From Falciphora oryzae (Eukaryota; Ascomycota; Sordariomycetes; Magnaporthales; Magnaporthaceae), in the NCBI GenBank assembly GCA_000733355.1, contig JNVV01000034.1:271663-335662 (forward strand): a stretch of 64,000 nucleotides of DNA, read 5' to 3'. Positions within the stretch are counted from its first letter, which is position 1. Every line of letters starts with the position of its first letter. The notes below the pieces were generated by a model, which saw nothing but the letters and a program-made list of their open reading frames with translations, ran no database searches and was not told the origin of the DNA. Below, piece by piece: positions 41,846 through 52,579 of this stretch. The translations under genes and the position numbers were made by a program.

Positions 41846-43783
41846 TCACGCACGCCGTAGGACGTTTATCGTCTCTAAGGAAACGTCTCGCACCCGCTTA
41901 CGTAGGTCGTCCTCGAGCTGGGTGAAGGTGGAAACGGAGAGCGGCGGCGCCCTGGCCGAGGGCGCGAGATGGGCAACGTCGCCGCCGCTGCCGCCGTGCG
42001 ATGCGGAATGATGGTGGTGATGATGATTCTGCTGCTGCTGCTGCTGGCGCGAGTGGGAGGAAGTGCTGTTGCGCCGGCTCGCTCGCAGGCGGATGCCCTC
42101 GAGGCGCCGGGCCAGCGCGTTGACGGCCCGCCGGACGCGGTGCAACTCGCTGAGGACCAGCTGCGCCGCCAAGCGCCGCCCCTGGTCGCTCCCGTCTGCC
42201 CGCGTCAGGTCCTCTCGGTCGTAGGGGTAGTGCCAGTGGCCGCCACCGCTCCTGCCGCTGCTGCCTCTCCTCGCCCGAGCGACCTTCTCCTCGAGAATCG
42301 ATGACGACGAGGACGACAATTCGGCAATGAGCGGTGCCGGAGCCTCTCCCAGCGAGCCCGAGCCTGACCGTTCGTGCCGGTGCGGCGGCGTCAACGGCTC
42401 CTCCTGCTGCGTGATGGCAATGTGCATTGCGTCGTCGCCAAGGCCGTCGTCTTGTTCCCTCTCCTCCCCCTCGTCCTCGCCGTCAACGCTCGCGTCGGTA
42501 GCGACAGCCTCGTACCAGCCGAGCACCTTGAGGACGACGAGGGAGATCAGAGTGGCGACGTACTCGTCCTCTGAACAGCGGCAGGCCAGCATGCCGTCGA
42601 CCGCCTCGATCGCCTCCTTGTTCTGAGAGACGACGGCCTCGACGGCGTACAGTCGGCCGCCGGGCCCGCCGCTGCCGCCCCGTCGCCTCCACCCCGCCGG
42701 GGTGGTCCGCGAGCACGCTGTCGATGCATTGGGGAAGAACCTGGTCAGGAGACCGAGTGCGGTGGTCAGACAACAGACAGTTGAGTCCAGGGTATTGGCT
42801 GCAGTATTAGCCCCCGCGTTCAGTGCGGATGCGGACCTATTGGCTGTGCCGGCCATGGGGGTGGCAGCAGCGGCAGTAGCGGCAGCAGCATGAGCAATCC
42901 AGCCGGCGCTAGTGCCGGCGGAATCAGCAACGGGCAGGGTGACGGCGCCGATGGTCCCGTGGGAGCAGCCCTGAGCTGCCGCGCCGCCTATGGGTGCGGC
43001 CAGGTCGGCGGCCGCCATGGGCGAGGAGCCGACCAGGGAGCCGAACCAGTGCTCGAAGGCGTCGTTTTGAATGAGGGCCGCGCCACCATCACTGCTGCTA
43101 CCCTGATGGTGATGGTCGACCTGTATCGGGGACGGCATGAACTGGCCGAACAGCTCGCCCGACTCAAACAGGTCTCCGGCGTCGGTGTCGATGGATGTCA
43201 GGAGCGAGAGGGATACATCATCCGCGAGGAAGGGTGGGGTCGGAATCGATTGCCGAGAGGCGGAATCCGTTCCACTGGTGACCGAGCTAGTGTGACTGTG
43301 GCCTCTACTGCCGCAGCTCCCACAGCTGCTGTTGCTGGTGCTGGAGACGGCGTGGATGTTGTTGCCGTTGTTGTTGTCGTTGTTACTGTCGTTGTTGCTA
43401 CTGCTGCCGTCTGTGTTTGTGCTGATGGCATTGGTGTTGGCCCTGATTCTGCCTCCATCGGCACCTTCCATGATGGTGTCCAGGTGGTCATTTGGGATGA
43501 AGGAGGGGCTCGGATGGCTATTCCTGGCCTGGTCAGCGTCGATCGCCGGCGACGGCTGAGCCGGGCGGGAGGTGCGCCCCGTCCGTCGAGACACCATGTA
43601 CTCGCAAGGCAGGTTCTTCCTGGCACAACGCGAGCATGTCGGCTTCTCCTTGCTGCACTTGATCTTGGAGCCGGCACATCTCTTGCAGCTCTCCCGGAAC
43701 TTGACGGCGGCGCTCTTGGCTGGGGTACGGGCCTGGGAAGGGGCGGGCAGCGGCGGTGGTGCGTCATTGGCCGACGACATCAT
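41846..43783 (-). CDS. aflR: AflR-like Zn2Cys6 pathway regulator
   Basis: The gene is intronless with 645 residues. The binuclear zinc cluster is at residues 33-60 (C33, C36, C43, C50, C53, C60: SCKRCAGSKIKCSKEKPTCSRCARKNLPC), followed by EYMVSRRTGR, the AflR-specific extension of the DNA-recognition region. Long Asn-, Ala- and Gly-rich low-complexity segments follow. The C-terminal half has AflR-domain-like helices (STVCCLTTALGLLTRFFP; CSEDEYVATLISLVVLKVLGWYEAV; LAAQLVLSELHRVRRAVNALARRLEGIRLR). It is longer than Aspergillus AflR because of the low-complexity insertions. It would activate the cluster through TCG-N5-CGA sites, one of which lies 72 bp upstream of its own ATG. It is followed in the cluster by an AflS-like co-activator gene. 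Confidence 0.88.
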   Translation of the reverse strand: MMSSANDAPPPLPAPSQARTPAKSAAVKFRESCKRCAGSKIKCSKEKPTCSRCARKNLPCEYMVSRRTGRTSRPAQPSPAIDADQARNSHPSPSFIPNDHLDTIMEGADGGRIRANTNAISTNTDGSSSNNDSNNDNNNGNNIHAVSSTSNSSCGSCGSRGHSHTSSVTSGTDSASRQSIPTPPFLADDVSLSLLTSIDTDAGDLFESGELFGQFMPSPIQVDHHHQGSSSDGGAALIQNDAFEHWFGSLVGSSPMAAADLAAPIGGAAAQGCSHGTIGAVTLPVADSAGTSAGWIAHAAAATAAAATPMAGTANRSASALNAGANTAANTLDSTVCCLTTALGLLTRFFPNASTACSRTTPAGWRRRGGSGGPGGRLYAVEAVVSQNKEAIEAVDGMLACRCSEDEYVATLISLVVLKVLGWYEAVATDASVDGEDEGEEREQDDGLGDDAMHIAITQQEEPLTPPHRHERSGSGSLGEAPAPLIAELSSSSSSILEEKVARARRGSSGRSGGGHWHYPYDREDLTRADGSDQGRRLAAQLVLSELHRVRRAVNALARRLEGIRLRASRRNSTSSHSRQQQQQQNHHHHHHSASHGGSGGDVAHLAPSARAPPLSVSTFTQLEDDLRKRVRDVSLETINVLRRA

Positions 43784-45017
43784 AGTCTTGGCGATGTGCG
43801 TGCTTGTGTAATAACCTTAGGGCAGGTAGGTAAGGCCGCTCGCTACTCGGGATCTCGGAAATCGAAAGAGTCGAGCGGACTTGATGACGAACGCGACTCT
43901 CCTGGCGGCAGGCATATATTATTATATATTTAATGTGCCCCCTGGAATAGAGGCGTACAAGCCCACAAGTGACCAGCTAGGCCAGACTATGGATAAGTGC
44001 CTCGTGCATCCATGCCTTAGCCCATCACTGCAGCAGGCGCGGGTGGGAATTGCCTAAACTGCGCTTACATATGTGCACCCCTGATCAGCCACGCCTTGGC
44101 TGCGCGGGAGGATTCCGGCGCTTCTTTTCCTCATCCTGTTGTCACAGCAGAACCTAGGCCAGCCATGAAACAGAAGAAAACCCCCCCAGAAAAAAAAATG
44201 CCCCGGACAAATAGGAAGGTAGGAATGACCCGTAGGGGCAAGCCACCGGGAACACCGCATCCAGCCACTCCGAGCTGATACTGGCGGTGTTATGGCACGG
44301 GCGCTGTGGTCAATGCCATAGCAATTTAGCCCTCCGAATTGGAACAAGCCAAGGACTTTTTCTTATTCGTCCTTTTAGTCTAGGGGGAGGGCCGCTCTAT
44401 GACGAACTGTGGCAGGCGGTGTGTTGTTTGTGTTGTTTTGGGCAGTGAGGGGAAACTACTTTTTCTTAAATTCCTCCTGGCCTGCTTCTTGTTCAAACAT
44501 CCCGGATTTGTTACTTAACACGGGGCATGGGATATTGGCCTGGTCTGGGATACCAGACTAGGCTCATGCGGTAGATGTCGGCTGAAATTATTATCGAATA
44601 AAGACCAAAAAAAAAAAAAAAAAAACGTTGCGTGGCCGCAAGGATCTGCATAAAAGAGACGGGCGATGAGGTGGATGAGCGGGCAAAAGCCGTTTCCCGG
44701 CAAGGAGCAGAACCACACCCACCTTGCCGTCGTATGAAGGAACTAATCTGTGTCCAGTAAATTCTCAAGGTTGTCTGGCGCTGACTGCGTAGCACCCCCA
44801 CATCTGAAATGGTGTCGTGGGATTTGGAATAATCAGGGTAGCTCACAGCGGTAAAACCAGTGGTTTTAAAAACAGGAGACGTAGTATTTGGGAAAAATGA
44901 AAAATGATTTCACACGTGAAAGTGACTTCTAAGACACTCACGGGAGGCACCTCCTCTATATATCAAAAGGATCCCGCGGATAATACCCCGGAAACCTACA
45001 GCCAAAAAGTCACCAAA
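43784..45017. other. 1.2 kb between AflR-like and AflS-like genes
   Basis: The promoter of the AflR-like gene lies at the left end. The rest contains an A run near 44608-44625 and no supported gene. Confidence 0.5.
43855..43865. promoter_or_regulatory. AflR-type site TCG-GAAAT-CGA
   Basis: A perfect TCG-N5-CGA palindrome lies 72 bp upstream of the AflR-like ATG, suggesting autoregulation. This is inferred from sequence alone. Confidence 0.6.
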
Positions 45018-46729
45018 CTACAGGCTGGGGTGGTGACCGGCCTGATAACGCACCTCGAAAGCCACTACCGAAGTCCGCGGCGATCGCGTCTCGGCGCCCA
45101 GCACCAGCTTCCCCTGCCCGTCCCGGACCCCCTCCACCAACTCCACCACCTGGGATCGCTCGGCCTGCTGTATGTTGGCCAACTGGATCAGACACAAGTC
45201 ACGCGCGCGCACTGAGAGTTCCACATCAGCGTCCAGGCGGGCCCCCGGTGAGAAGTTGACTGGCTCTCCCCCGCCGGGGAGCACGAGGGCTGTCAGGAAG
45301 AGCCGCGACGAGCAGGCCCGCGCGCGGAGAAGGGGGAGGTGTGCCCTTAGCTCCCGGCCGGCATGGGCCGCGATGGCGGACCAGGGGAGAGAGAGGGAGG
45401 GCGCGGGGAGGTGGAGGATGTAGCAGTAGGGTGCTGCGGGGTCGTGGCTGTGGTGATGCGCTGACTGCGGTGTCCCCACGACCCGCCGCTGCGACGAGAT
45501 TTGACTGTCCAGGGGACCCATGTCGCTGCCCCTTTCCGCCGCGCCGCCACCAGCAGCAGAAGACCCCGGAGACACCGCAGCGGCCAGGGAGCCCCGCCGC
45601 CCTGCGGCAAGCAAGCCCAACGAGTCCGCAGAAGATGGGCCGCCCGGCAGCGACGAGCCTGGGGCGCTGTGATCGTAGGTCTGGACGACGCACTTCAGCG
45701 CGGGGTAGAGAGCGACTAGCCTGCGAGCCGCCCAGTCAGATTGTGCCCCGACCTATCATTCCTCACCCTTTCCGGTCAGCCATCTGCAGATAAGAAGACG
45801 TGCATGCCCCTAGGCCTGCGGTCAGATATCCTGATTGGCGCCCCCATTTCAAGAGCCAGGAAAAAACACAAGAAAAAAAAAAAAAACGCTCCTCACTCAC
45901 AAAGACGGCCGTCCCGGAGGCCATAGATGGCCAATCCAAGCGCATAATCACGTCATGGACGCTCGGCTCGTCGTCAAATGTCCCATACCGGATGTATGTA
46001 GCGAATTGCCTCTGCAGCCTAGGCTCGTCCTCGAGGATGCAGGCCAGGGGCACGGTGGCGTCGAGGGCCAGGCTGTAGGCGGACTGGTGCGGAAACTCTG
46101 GGCTGCCGCCGAACCTGCGCGTGGCCTGGGGCATCTTGAGCGCCGCGGGGGCCGCCGTGCTGGCCATGAAGAGGGCCGCGTCCAGGAAGGCAGGCTGCGT
46201 GACGAACTGGGCCGACAGGGGCGTGTGGGCGATCTGCCCGCTGCCGCTGCCGCCCCCGTGTGGTGCCGCCGGGGGCAGCTCACAAAGGAAGCCAGCGGCC
46301 GCGGTGAGCCGCGCTATGCGCCTCAGCTGCTCCTCCGGGACGCCGCAGATGTCGGCCACGTCCTCGTATGGGACCGCCTCGTCCAGGGGGATGCATGCCA
46401 GGACTTGGAACTCGCAGAGCCACTGCAGAGAGGCCAGTAGCTGGATCTGCTCGCGGTCAGTAAACACATAGGTAGGTACCTGCCACAGGGAGTGGGCGCA
46501 CGGCAGGGGAACGGCTCACGTGAAGAGCCAGGCTCGATAGCAAGTCTGACGGTCGGCCCAGACTTGCCGCGAGCTGGATGGAGTTGGTCTTGATAGAGTG
46601 CAAGGCCTCCTGAAGGGGTTCAGGGACAGCATCGGATGGTTGATCCCCGCCGCGGTCCCACCCTGCGGCCAGAGATGCTGCGGCCTTGGCCAGTTGGCTG
46701 GCGCAAGCTTTGATGTCGTGGCTTGCCAT
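45018..46729 (-). CDS. aflS: AflS (AflJ)-like methyltransferase-fold co-regulator
   Basis: Three exons (46729-46520, 46446-45901, 45752-45018) give 496 residues, each exon ending on a codon boundary. The N-terminal part has QLLASLQWLCEFQVLACIPLDEAVPYEDVADICGVPEEQLRRIARLTAAAGFL, the winged-helix dimerisation region of fungal O-methyltransferase-like proteins, then AHTPLSAQFVT. Exon 3 opens VGAQSDWAARRLVALYPALKCVVQTYD, a degenerate SAM-binding region lacking the usual GGGxG, and is interrupted by a Gly/Ser/Ala-rich insertion. In Aspergillus, AflS has this pseudo-methyltransferase fold and binds AflR to raise transcription. The first acceptor has alternatives a few codons away. It is tandem with, not divergent from, the AflR-like gene. 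Confidence 0.8.
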
Positions 46730-48142
46730 CCTTTCCCCTGCCGTTGGCCTTTGCCCCCGGGACTGAGGCACTAAGCGGGGGTGCGAAGTCGCCGTGCTGC
46801 GGATTTTTTTTACTCAGGGGGCTCCGAGGTAGGGTGTGATGTTTTAAGGCCAAGTAACCAGCGAATCGTAGTGTTGGCGGATATGACGTGGGCGAGCTCG
46901 TTGTGCAGGCGAGGTTCCTCCCTTGTCGATAGAGGATAGGTATACGGCCAAGCTAACCGTCTCTGTTCGTGTGATAGCGTCCTAGAAGCGAGCAATAGGA
47001 GGGAATACGAGATGGGACACAAGAAACGGCAAGGTCTACGAAAACGCATAAGCCCAAAGGTAGCGCCCTCGAACACGACACCTACTCTGGGCTAAGCTTG
47101 AGGCCACACGAAGCGCTCGGGTGCAAGCAAAGACACGGTCCGCAGCGCCTTTCTGATCCGACCTATAGAAGCCCGTGGCTCCGAGGACATGATGGCAGCT
47201 GGCGTTAGGCGTGTGCTCTGGTGGGCGGAGGGGCCGACACTGCCACTTAAATGACCCACCTTGGCATTTCAGCTGTCTTGATTCCATCTCAATGCGTCTG
47301 ATGCCAAACTCGACAAACAGGAACCGCAACGGCCATAATCCAAATTTCCTGGCCCTCGAAGCAAACCAGGAGGGCCGCATACGTGGTCCTGCTCGCGCAG
47401 GAGTCAGCACGGCGCCGTTGTAATGCATGGACTCGGACTGGATGGCATCAGAAGGGCTGAAAGGTGCTATCATCTTGGAACGGAAGGTCGTTACGGAGCA
47501 GGATGGCATGGAGGAGGAGGGAAGTATCTGCTGCGCCCCTTCGCTACACCCGACTGTCTCACTCGTATCGTCTGCCACTCGGGTCGTCGATATCAATGCC
47601 CTGCTTCGCGTGCTTCCGAGGGAGCAGGCAGCTGCTGATAAGCGGCACACATGCAGCACAAAGCCTGTGCGGTTGGCGGTTGGCGTAACCTGGATGTTGC
47701 AAGTAATTAAATTTAATTTCGTCGCTCCTCTCTACTTAGTAAGCCAAGGATGTTGCCGGAGCCAAGCAACGGAACGAGGGCCGGCGCGGAATAGGAAGCT
47801 GGATGATCTCAGCCTGCAGGCTTACGCCTCTTCAGGCTAGGTAAGGCGCTTGAGTGATGGACCGGACCGGTCTGCTTTACTCCGACTGGAGGTACTGGCC
47901 CACTATCGGATAGCCAGTAGCCAGCCATGGCACTCGACGCTGTCGGGCCGGACCGAGACGCATGTCAAACCGATCTAGCCTTTTCTGTAGCCAACACGAG
48001 GGCTTTCCCAGAGACTGATAGCTTATCACTGAACAACCCTCATATGTTCCTTGCATGCTGCGGCGCGTGTGTCTCGGCTGTGGTGCCCGATGCTAGTCCC
48101 CCTTGCTGGTTCCCTAGAGGAGGTTGATTCAGAATCACACAC
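46730..48142. other. 1.4 kb without a supported gene
   Basis: The promoter of the AflS-like gene lies at the left. Open frames at 47036-47659 (minus) and 47427-47840 (plus) overlap each other and show no domain. I cannot exclude a small spliced gene here. Confidence 0.4.
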
Positions 48143-49889
48143 CTATGATGTCGCCCGCGCCTTGAGGTGCACCCACAGCGGCCGCTTGTCCCACAGAATC
48201 CACACTCCCTGCTCGGCGAGCCAGTCGCGGCCGCCCATGCGCCGCTCGTCCAGCTGCAGGTCGAAGTTCCACAGCAGCCTGGCTAGGATCAGGCGCATTT
48301 CGGCGTGCGCGAGCTGCCGGCCGATGCAGTTTCGGGGTCCGATGCTGAAGGGCTGCGACGCTTCGTGCTTGTCGTCGTCGAAGCCCTCGTGGCCGCTGTT
48401 TTGCTGGTGCTGCTGCTCCTCGCCGTCGCCGTCCCCCGCCGATGTCGCCTTCAGCCACCGCTGCGGGAAAAACTCGTCTGCGCGGCGAAAGTTGCGCGGG
48501 GACCGACATGCAGCGTACTGCTGGACCCCGACCGAAGTCTGCGGAGACCGCCAAAGGACGCCTTGTTAACCGATGGCCCTCGGACACCGAAGAATTTAGG
48601 AGGAGCAGGAACAGATTACGTACCCCCTCGGGCACCCATCGCCCGGCAACCATTGCCCCTCCCCGGCCAACTATGCGGTTGCTCTGCATGGGCACCGGCG
48701 GGTAAAGGCGCAGCGACTCGTCGATGACGGCCGCCATGTAGCCCAGGCGCCCGGCGCTGACCAGGTCGATGTCGGTCTCGTCGGTGAACGCCCCGCGTAC
48801 GTGGGCCGCCAGCCGAGCCAGCACCTCGGGGCTCGTCAGGAGGAGCCAGACGCACCCGCTCAGCAGTGTCGCCGACGTCTCGCTGCCCGCGAGGATGAGC
48901 GCGCTCGCGTTGCTGATCATCTCGGCCCGCGTCATAGTCCCCGCCTCGACGTCCGCGTGCTTTGTTCCTCGGGCCTTGTCGTCACCGCCGTCGAAATCGG
49001 CTTCCGTATCGTCGTCGTTCCCAATCAGCCCGTCCCACAGGTCCCCACGCGGCCCGAGGTGCCGTCGGCGCTGATCGACCTTGGCCTCGGCGAACTGGGC
49101 GTTCCTCCTTCGCATCTCGAGCAGCTTCCGGGGAGCGAGCAGCGGCACCATCCAGCCTAGACCGCACCGCCGGAAGGCGTTGATGATGGGGATGGCCTTG
49201 ACGTTGCCCTGGATCGACCCGATCCACTCGTGCGTGCGGCCCTCGGCCAGACAGCCGAACCCCTCGCCGAAGGCCAGGTCGCCGATGATGTCGAAGGTCG
49301 CCCAGTTGAACCACTGGCACATGTCTTGCGACTCGGAGCTGGACTCGTGCTCTGCGCGGCGCCTCAGCTGCTGCATCAGTAGGTCGACGTGTCCCTGGAT
49401 CATGCCCTGCTGCGCGCGCATCCCCCTGTCGGAGAAGGCGCCCGACAGGAGGCGGCGGTACCTGCGGTGGTCACGGTGGCCGGCGGCCAGGATGCCCGGG
49501 GGCCCGTTGTGGAACAGGGGCAGGTGCATCGGGTCCTTGGCCAGCTCGGGGCTGGACTGATAGATGGCCCTGCCGGCCTCGGGCGTCGTGTACGACAGCT
49601 CGCCGGGGGCCACCCTCACGACGGGACCGTACTGCTCGTGCAGCCTGTGCAGGTCGTGGAGGATCGTGCCCCGGATGGTGCTGCGCAGCCAGGGCACTCG
49701 AGAGACCGCCCACAGCCTGGGACCGGGGTAGTGGCGCAGAGGGTGAAGGTACAGGCGGTAGAAGGCGACTGCTACAGGAAGCGCCGCCACCACCAGCTGT
49801 GAGACTTCCGTGTCAGATCGCGAATGCTTTCCCTAGGGAATAGTGCGGAGCCCATTTACCAGAAAGCTGCCCATCAGATCGGGCTCCAT
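48143..49889 (-). CDS. Cytochrome P450, isotrichodermin-C15-hydroxylase-like (possible CypX/StcB role)
   Basis: Three exons (49889-49860, 49796-48624, 48538-48143) give 532 residues. The 30-nt first exon supplies the ATG and the start of the membrane anchor, followed by LVVAALPVAVAFYRLYLHPLRHYPGPRL. Visible motifs are the I-helix AGSETSATLLSG, the ExxR ESLRLYPPV and, in the last exon, the haem-binding loop FSIGPRNCIGR. A low-complexity Gly/Asp/Gln insertion precedes the haem loop. The sequence type resembles CYP65/CYP62-like fungal P450s, the group that includes isotrichodermin hydroxylase and, in aflatoxin clusters, CypX (averufin oxidation). The exact reaction is uncertain. It is divergent from the AdhA-like gene and shares a 0.52-kb promoter with an AflR-type site. 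Confidence 0.85.
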
Positions 49890-50412
49890 CTTTGTTCGTC
49901 TTGTGTTCGTTGGATGGCACGTCTCGTCGAGCGCAGTCGTTGAGAGGCCGCTCCGGGTGTGGCAGTTTCCAATAATGACATTAGCCTAGTGCCGACCATG
50001 CAGCCAGGCCCAAGGCACGGGTGCATCTCTCCTTTATACCTAGTTACCTAGATACCTACCTACTTACCTAGGCCACCTAAGGAGACCTGAGCACCTGTTG
50101 AGATGGGAATACCAGCTTTGCTAAGTGTTAAGGTAGAGGACGGGATTGGAGTGTAGGCCGCACCCTGCACTCCGTGATACGGCCGCTTTGCCCATCACTT
50201 AACCTCGGGGATACATGTCTTGGTTGGCCACGTCGCCCGTCGACTGGGGATTAATCACTTCCAACAGCACCTACCCTACCCTGGCCAAGGGGGCCAACCC
50301 ACGTACACCCATACAGATAGACCTGTCTAGATTATCTCCGGAGCAGACTTCACTGCCTTGCGCAACTCATCCTCGACCCCGGTCCACCTGCCTTTCCAAA
50401 AACTTTCTCGCC
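49890..50412. promoter_or_regulatory. Divergent promoter of P450 and AdhA-like genes
   Basis: This 523-bp head-to-head intergenic region contains one perfect AflR-type palindrome at 50233-50243 and clusters of TACCTA words around 50037-50075. Confidence 0.6.
50233..50243. promoter_or_regulatory. AflR-type site TCG-CCCGT-CGA
   Basis: A perfect TCG-N5-CGA match lies 170 bp upstream of the AdhA-like ATG and 344 bp upstream of the P450 ATG, so it could serve both genes. Confidence 0.6.
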
Positions 50413-51451
50413 ATGGAACCCATCTCAACCCAGGTTGACATAACCGTCCTACGGGGCAAATCAGCCCTGATCACCGGCGGTGCCTCGGGCATAGGCTTGG
50501 CCACGGCGCGCGCCTGGGCGGCCGCCGGCGCCCACATCGTCATCGCCGACATCCAGCCCCCCGAGGCGGGCAACAAGCTGGCGGCCGAGCTCGACGGCGG
50601 CAACGCCAGCTACGTGTGGTGCGACGTGACGCGCTGGGACAGCCAGGTGGCCGCATTCAAGAGCGCCATCGCCGCCTCGCCGCGGGGCGCGCTCGACCTC
50701 GTCGCCGCCTTCGCGAGCATCGGCGGCGTGCCGGGAGGGCAGGTCGACCACGTGCTGGCCGCGGGCAAGCCCAGCCTGGAGCGGGACCCGGAGGCGCCAA
50801 ACGTCCGCTGCGTCGAGGTCAACCTCGTGGGCGTCTTCTACACGTCGTGGCTCGCGCTCTACTACCTCCGACTGCCGCCCCGAGAGGCATCAGCCGCCGC
50901 CGCCTCCGGCACAAAGTCGCTGATCCTCATGGGCTCCATCGGCTCCTACATGGACAGCCCCAGGGCGGCGGCGTACCCGGCGAGCAAGTTCGGCGTGCGG
51001 GGCCTCTTCCGCAGCACGCGAGGCCGCACGCTGACGGACCTGGGTGTGCGCTGCAATCTTCTCGCGCCGTGGTTTGCCGACACGCCGCTCATTGCGCCCA
51101 TGAAGCGCGCCATGGCCGCTCGTGGGGTCGACATGGCCAGGCTCCTGAGCTTCGTGTCCGTCGAGGCTTGCGTCGAGGCCGCCACGCTTTGCGCCGTCGA
51201 TCCCAAATTGCATGGTAAGTCTGCACCTTTTTTATTTCCCTTAGTTTGCCGGGCACCTCATCAATACAGTGCGCACCCTGGAAGGTAATGCGTTAGTCGC
51301 TGACATGACTTCTTCAATTCCCAAAGGCCGCGCACTCGCTGTCCAGCCGGAGGGCACCTTTGATCTAAAGGACGATCTGGAGGATGGTTGGGGAGGAGAT
51401 CAACTACGGCCGATCATGCAGCGGCGACGGGATGCTGGATTTGATGCATGA
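50413..51451 (+). CDS. aflH: SDR alcohol dehydrogenase, AdhA/StcG-like
   Basis: Two exons (50413-51214, 51327-51451; intron GTAAGT...AAAG) give 308 residues. An SDR fold is clear: cofactor loop [12 protein letters not shown], acidic IADIQPP after strand 2, WCDVT, and the catalytic serine and Tyr-x3-Lys in [30 protein letters not shown]. The distal exon [40 protein letters not shown] is the tail typical of AdhA-group dehydrogenases. In aflatoxin biosynthesis AdhA oxidises 5'-hydroxyaverantin on the way to averufin. The presence of an AvnA-like P450 in the same window is consistent with that. Confidence 0.82.
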
Positions 51452-51669
51452 TACGTGTTGCATACGTAGATAAATAGAGGTTGATGGCTATATTTGGTTG
51501 GGACTGGCATGCTCGGTGCATGCTGTTTTTCGCGGGAAACGCCAGCTATAATATACCTGCAAGATACTCAACACCAACGACACAAGCACCGTCCATGTGT
51601 GCTAGATTCGTGAAGCGCGGATAAAGCTCGATGTATCTCCCGGGTCCACATGCCCCTAAAGCTGCCCCC

Positions 51670-52260
51670 TCAGAACTCGATGTCATAGCCGATGGTGCTT
51701 CCGTCCTCACACACCTCCTGGTACAGCGAGTGCACTCTGTCAGGGGAAACGCTGTTAGATGCAGCCCAGGAAATGGACATGCGTTCAACGTGGGCTTCTA
51801 CGCACTCTTTATGACTGGGATGGGTGAAGAAGGTGGCCAGGCTCTCAACGTAGTCCAGCAGCACGACAACCGCCATGTTGAACCCCTTGGCCATGGGCGC
51901 CGTCAGCTCGACGGGAGGACCGGCCTGTAGGTGAAGAAGACCTGGAGCCGCCGTCAGCGCCTTGGCCAAAACAAACCAATCCGGGCGCTCAACGGCCGCC
52001 TCTCAATAATTCACTTACCTGGGACTTGGCCCACCATGGCCTGCGCCAAAGACTGCCATCGCTGCACCTTCTTCGGATCGGCGTCCTTCTTTATCTTGAA
52101 AAGCGCTGAGGAGGAAACAAGCAGAAACTCATTAGAGAAGAAGGACCAGTGCCGTGATGGGCAGCGGTATGCGGAATTCGTACCGGGTGTCGAAAAAGAG
52201 GTGTGCGCCTAAGCAAAGTGGCTGGGAACAAAAGTACTCACCAACGTGGTAGACAGGCAT
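51670..52260 (-). CDS. Dabb (dimeric alpha-beta barrel) domain protein
   Basis: Three exons (52260-52242, 52105-52019, 51941-51670) give 125 residues in frame. The sequence runs MPVYHVALFKIKKDADPKKV, then MVGQVPGLLHLQAGPPVELTAPMAKGFNMAVVVLLDYVESLATFFTHPSHKEC, ending IGYDIEF. This is the stress-responsive A/B barrel (Dabb) fold used by small fungal cyclases and oxygenases as well as proteins of unknown role. About 21 extra residues stand between HPSHKEC and VHSLYQEV where the family usually has none. A possible intron there breaks the frame, so the region is left as coding. It lies between the AdhA-like and EstA-like genes and is a likely cluster member with no assigned step. Confidence 0.75.
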
Positions 52261-52579
52261 GTCGATTAACAGATGACTCGATTTGAATCAGGTGAATTGC
52301 TGAAACGACCAAGTCGTGGATAGGTACACTGGGGTTTCAAAGGCAGCCAGGTGCGCGTCCAAGTGTGTGCCGGCAAGGCAATATGATGGGCTGCTCGGCA
52401 CTGCCACTGCCCGGGACACAGAGAGATTCGTCCCCGGAGGCCGATGCTCCACCAGAGGCCGTGCAGTCTGGTTCCCCAGAAACAGGAGCCCCCGCTTGCA
52501 AAGGGCTGCATCTTATTGTTGTTCCACTCCCATCCTGGGTGCAGCTTGATCGAACAGGCAGGGGGAAACCAAGCTCAGC
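52261..52579. promoter_or_regulatory. Divergent promoter of Dabb and esterase genes
   Basis: A 319-bp head-to-head region with one TCG-N5-GCA motif near the esterase end. Confidence 0.5.
52550..52560 (+). promoter_or_regulatory. AflR-type half-relaxed site TCG-AACAG-GCA
   Basis: It matches the TCG-N5-GCR form of the AflR consensus. It is only 20 bp upstream of the esterase ATG, unusually close, so it is a weaker candidate than the perfect palindromes. Confidence 0.35.

Noticed and set aside
45018..46729. Calling this gene an active O-methyltransferase (OmtA/OmtB)
   Set aside because: The SAM-binding glycine motif is degenerate and the N-terminal and linker sequences fit the AflS group better.
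47036..47840. Overlapping open frames on both strands between the AflS-like gene and the P450
   Set aside because: They overlap each other in antisense and neither shows motifs or conserved-looking segments, so no gene is claimed.
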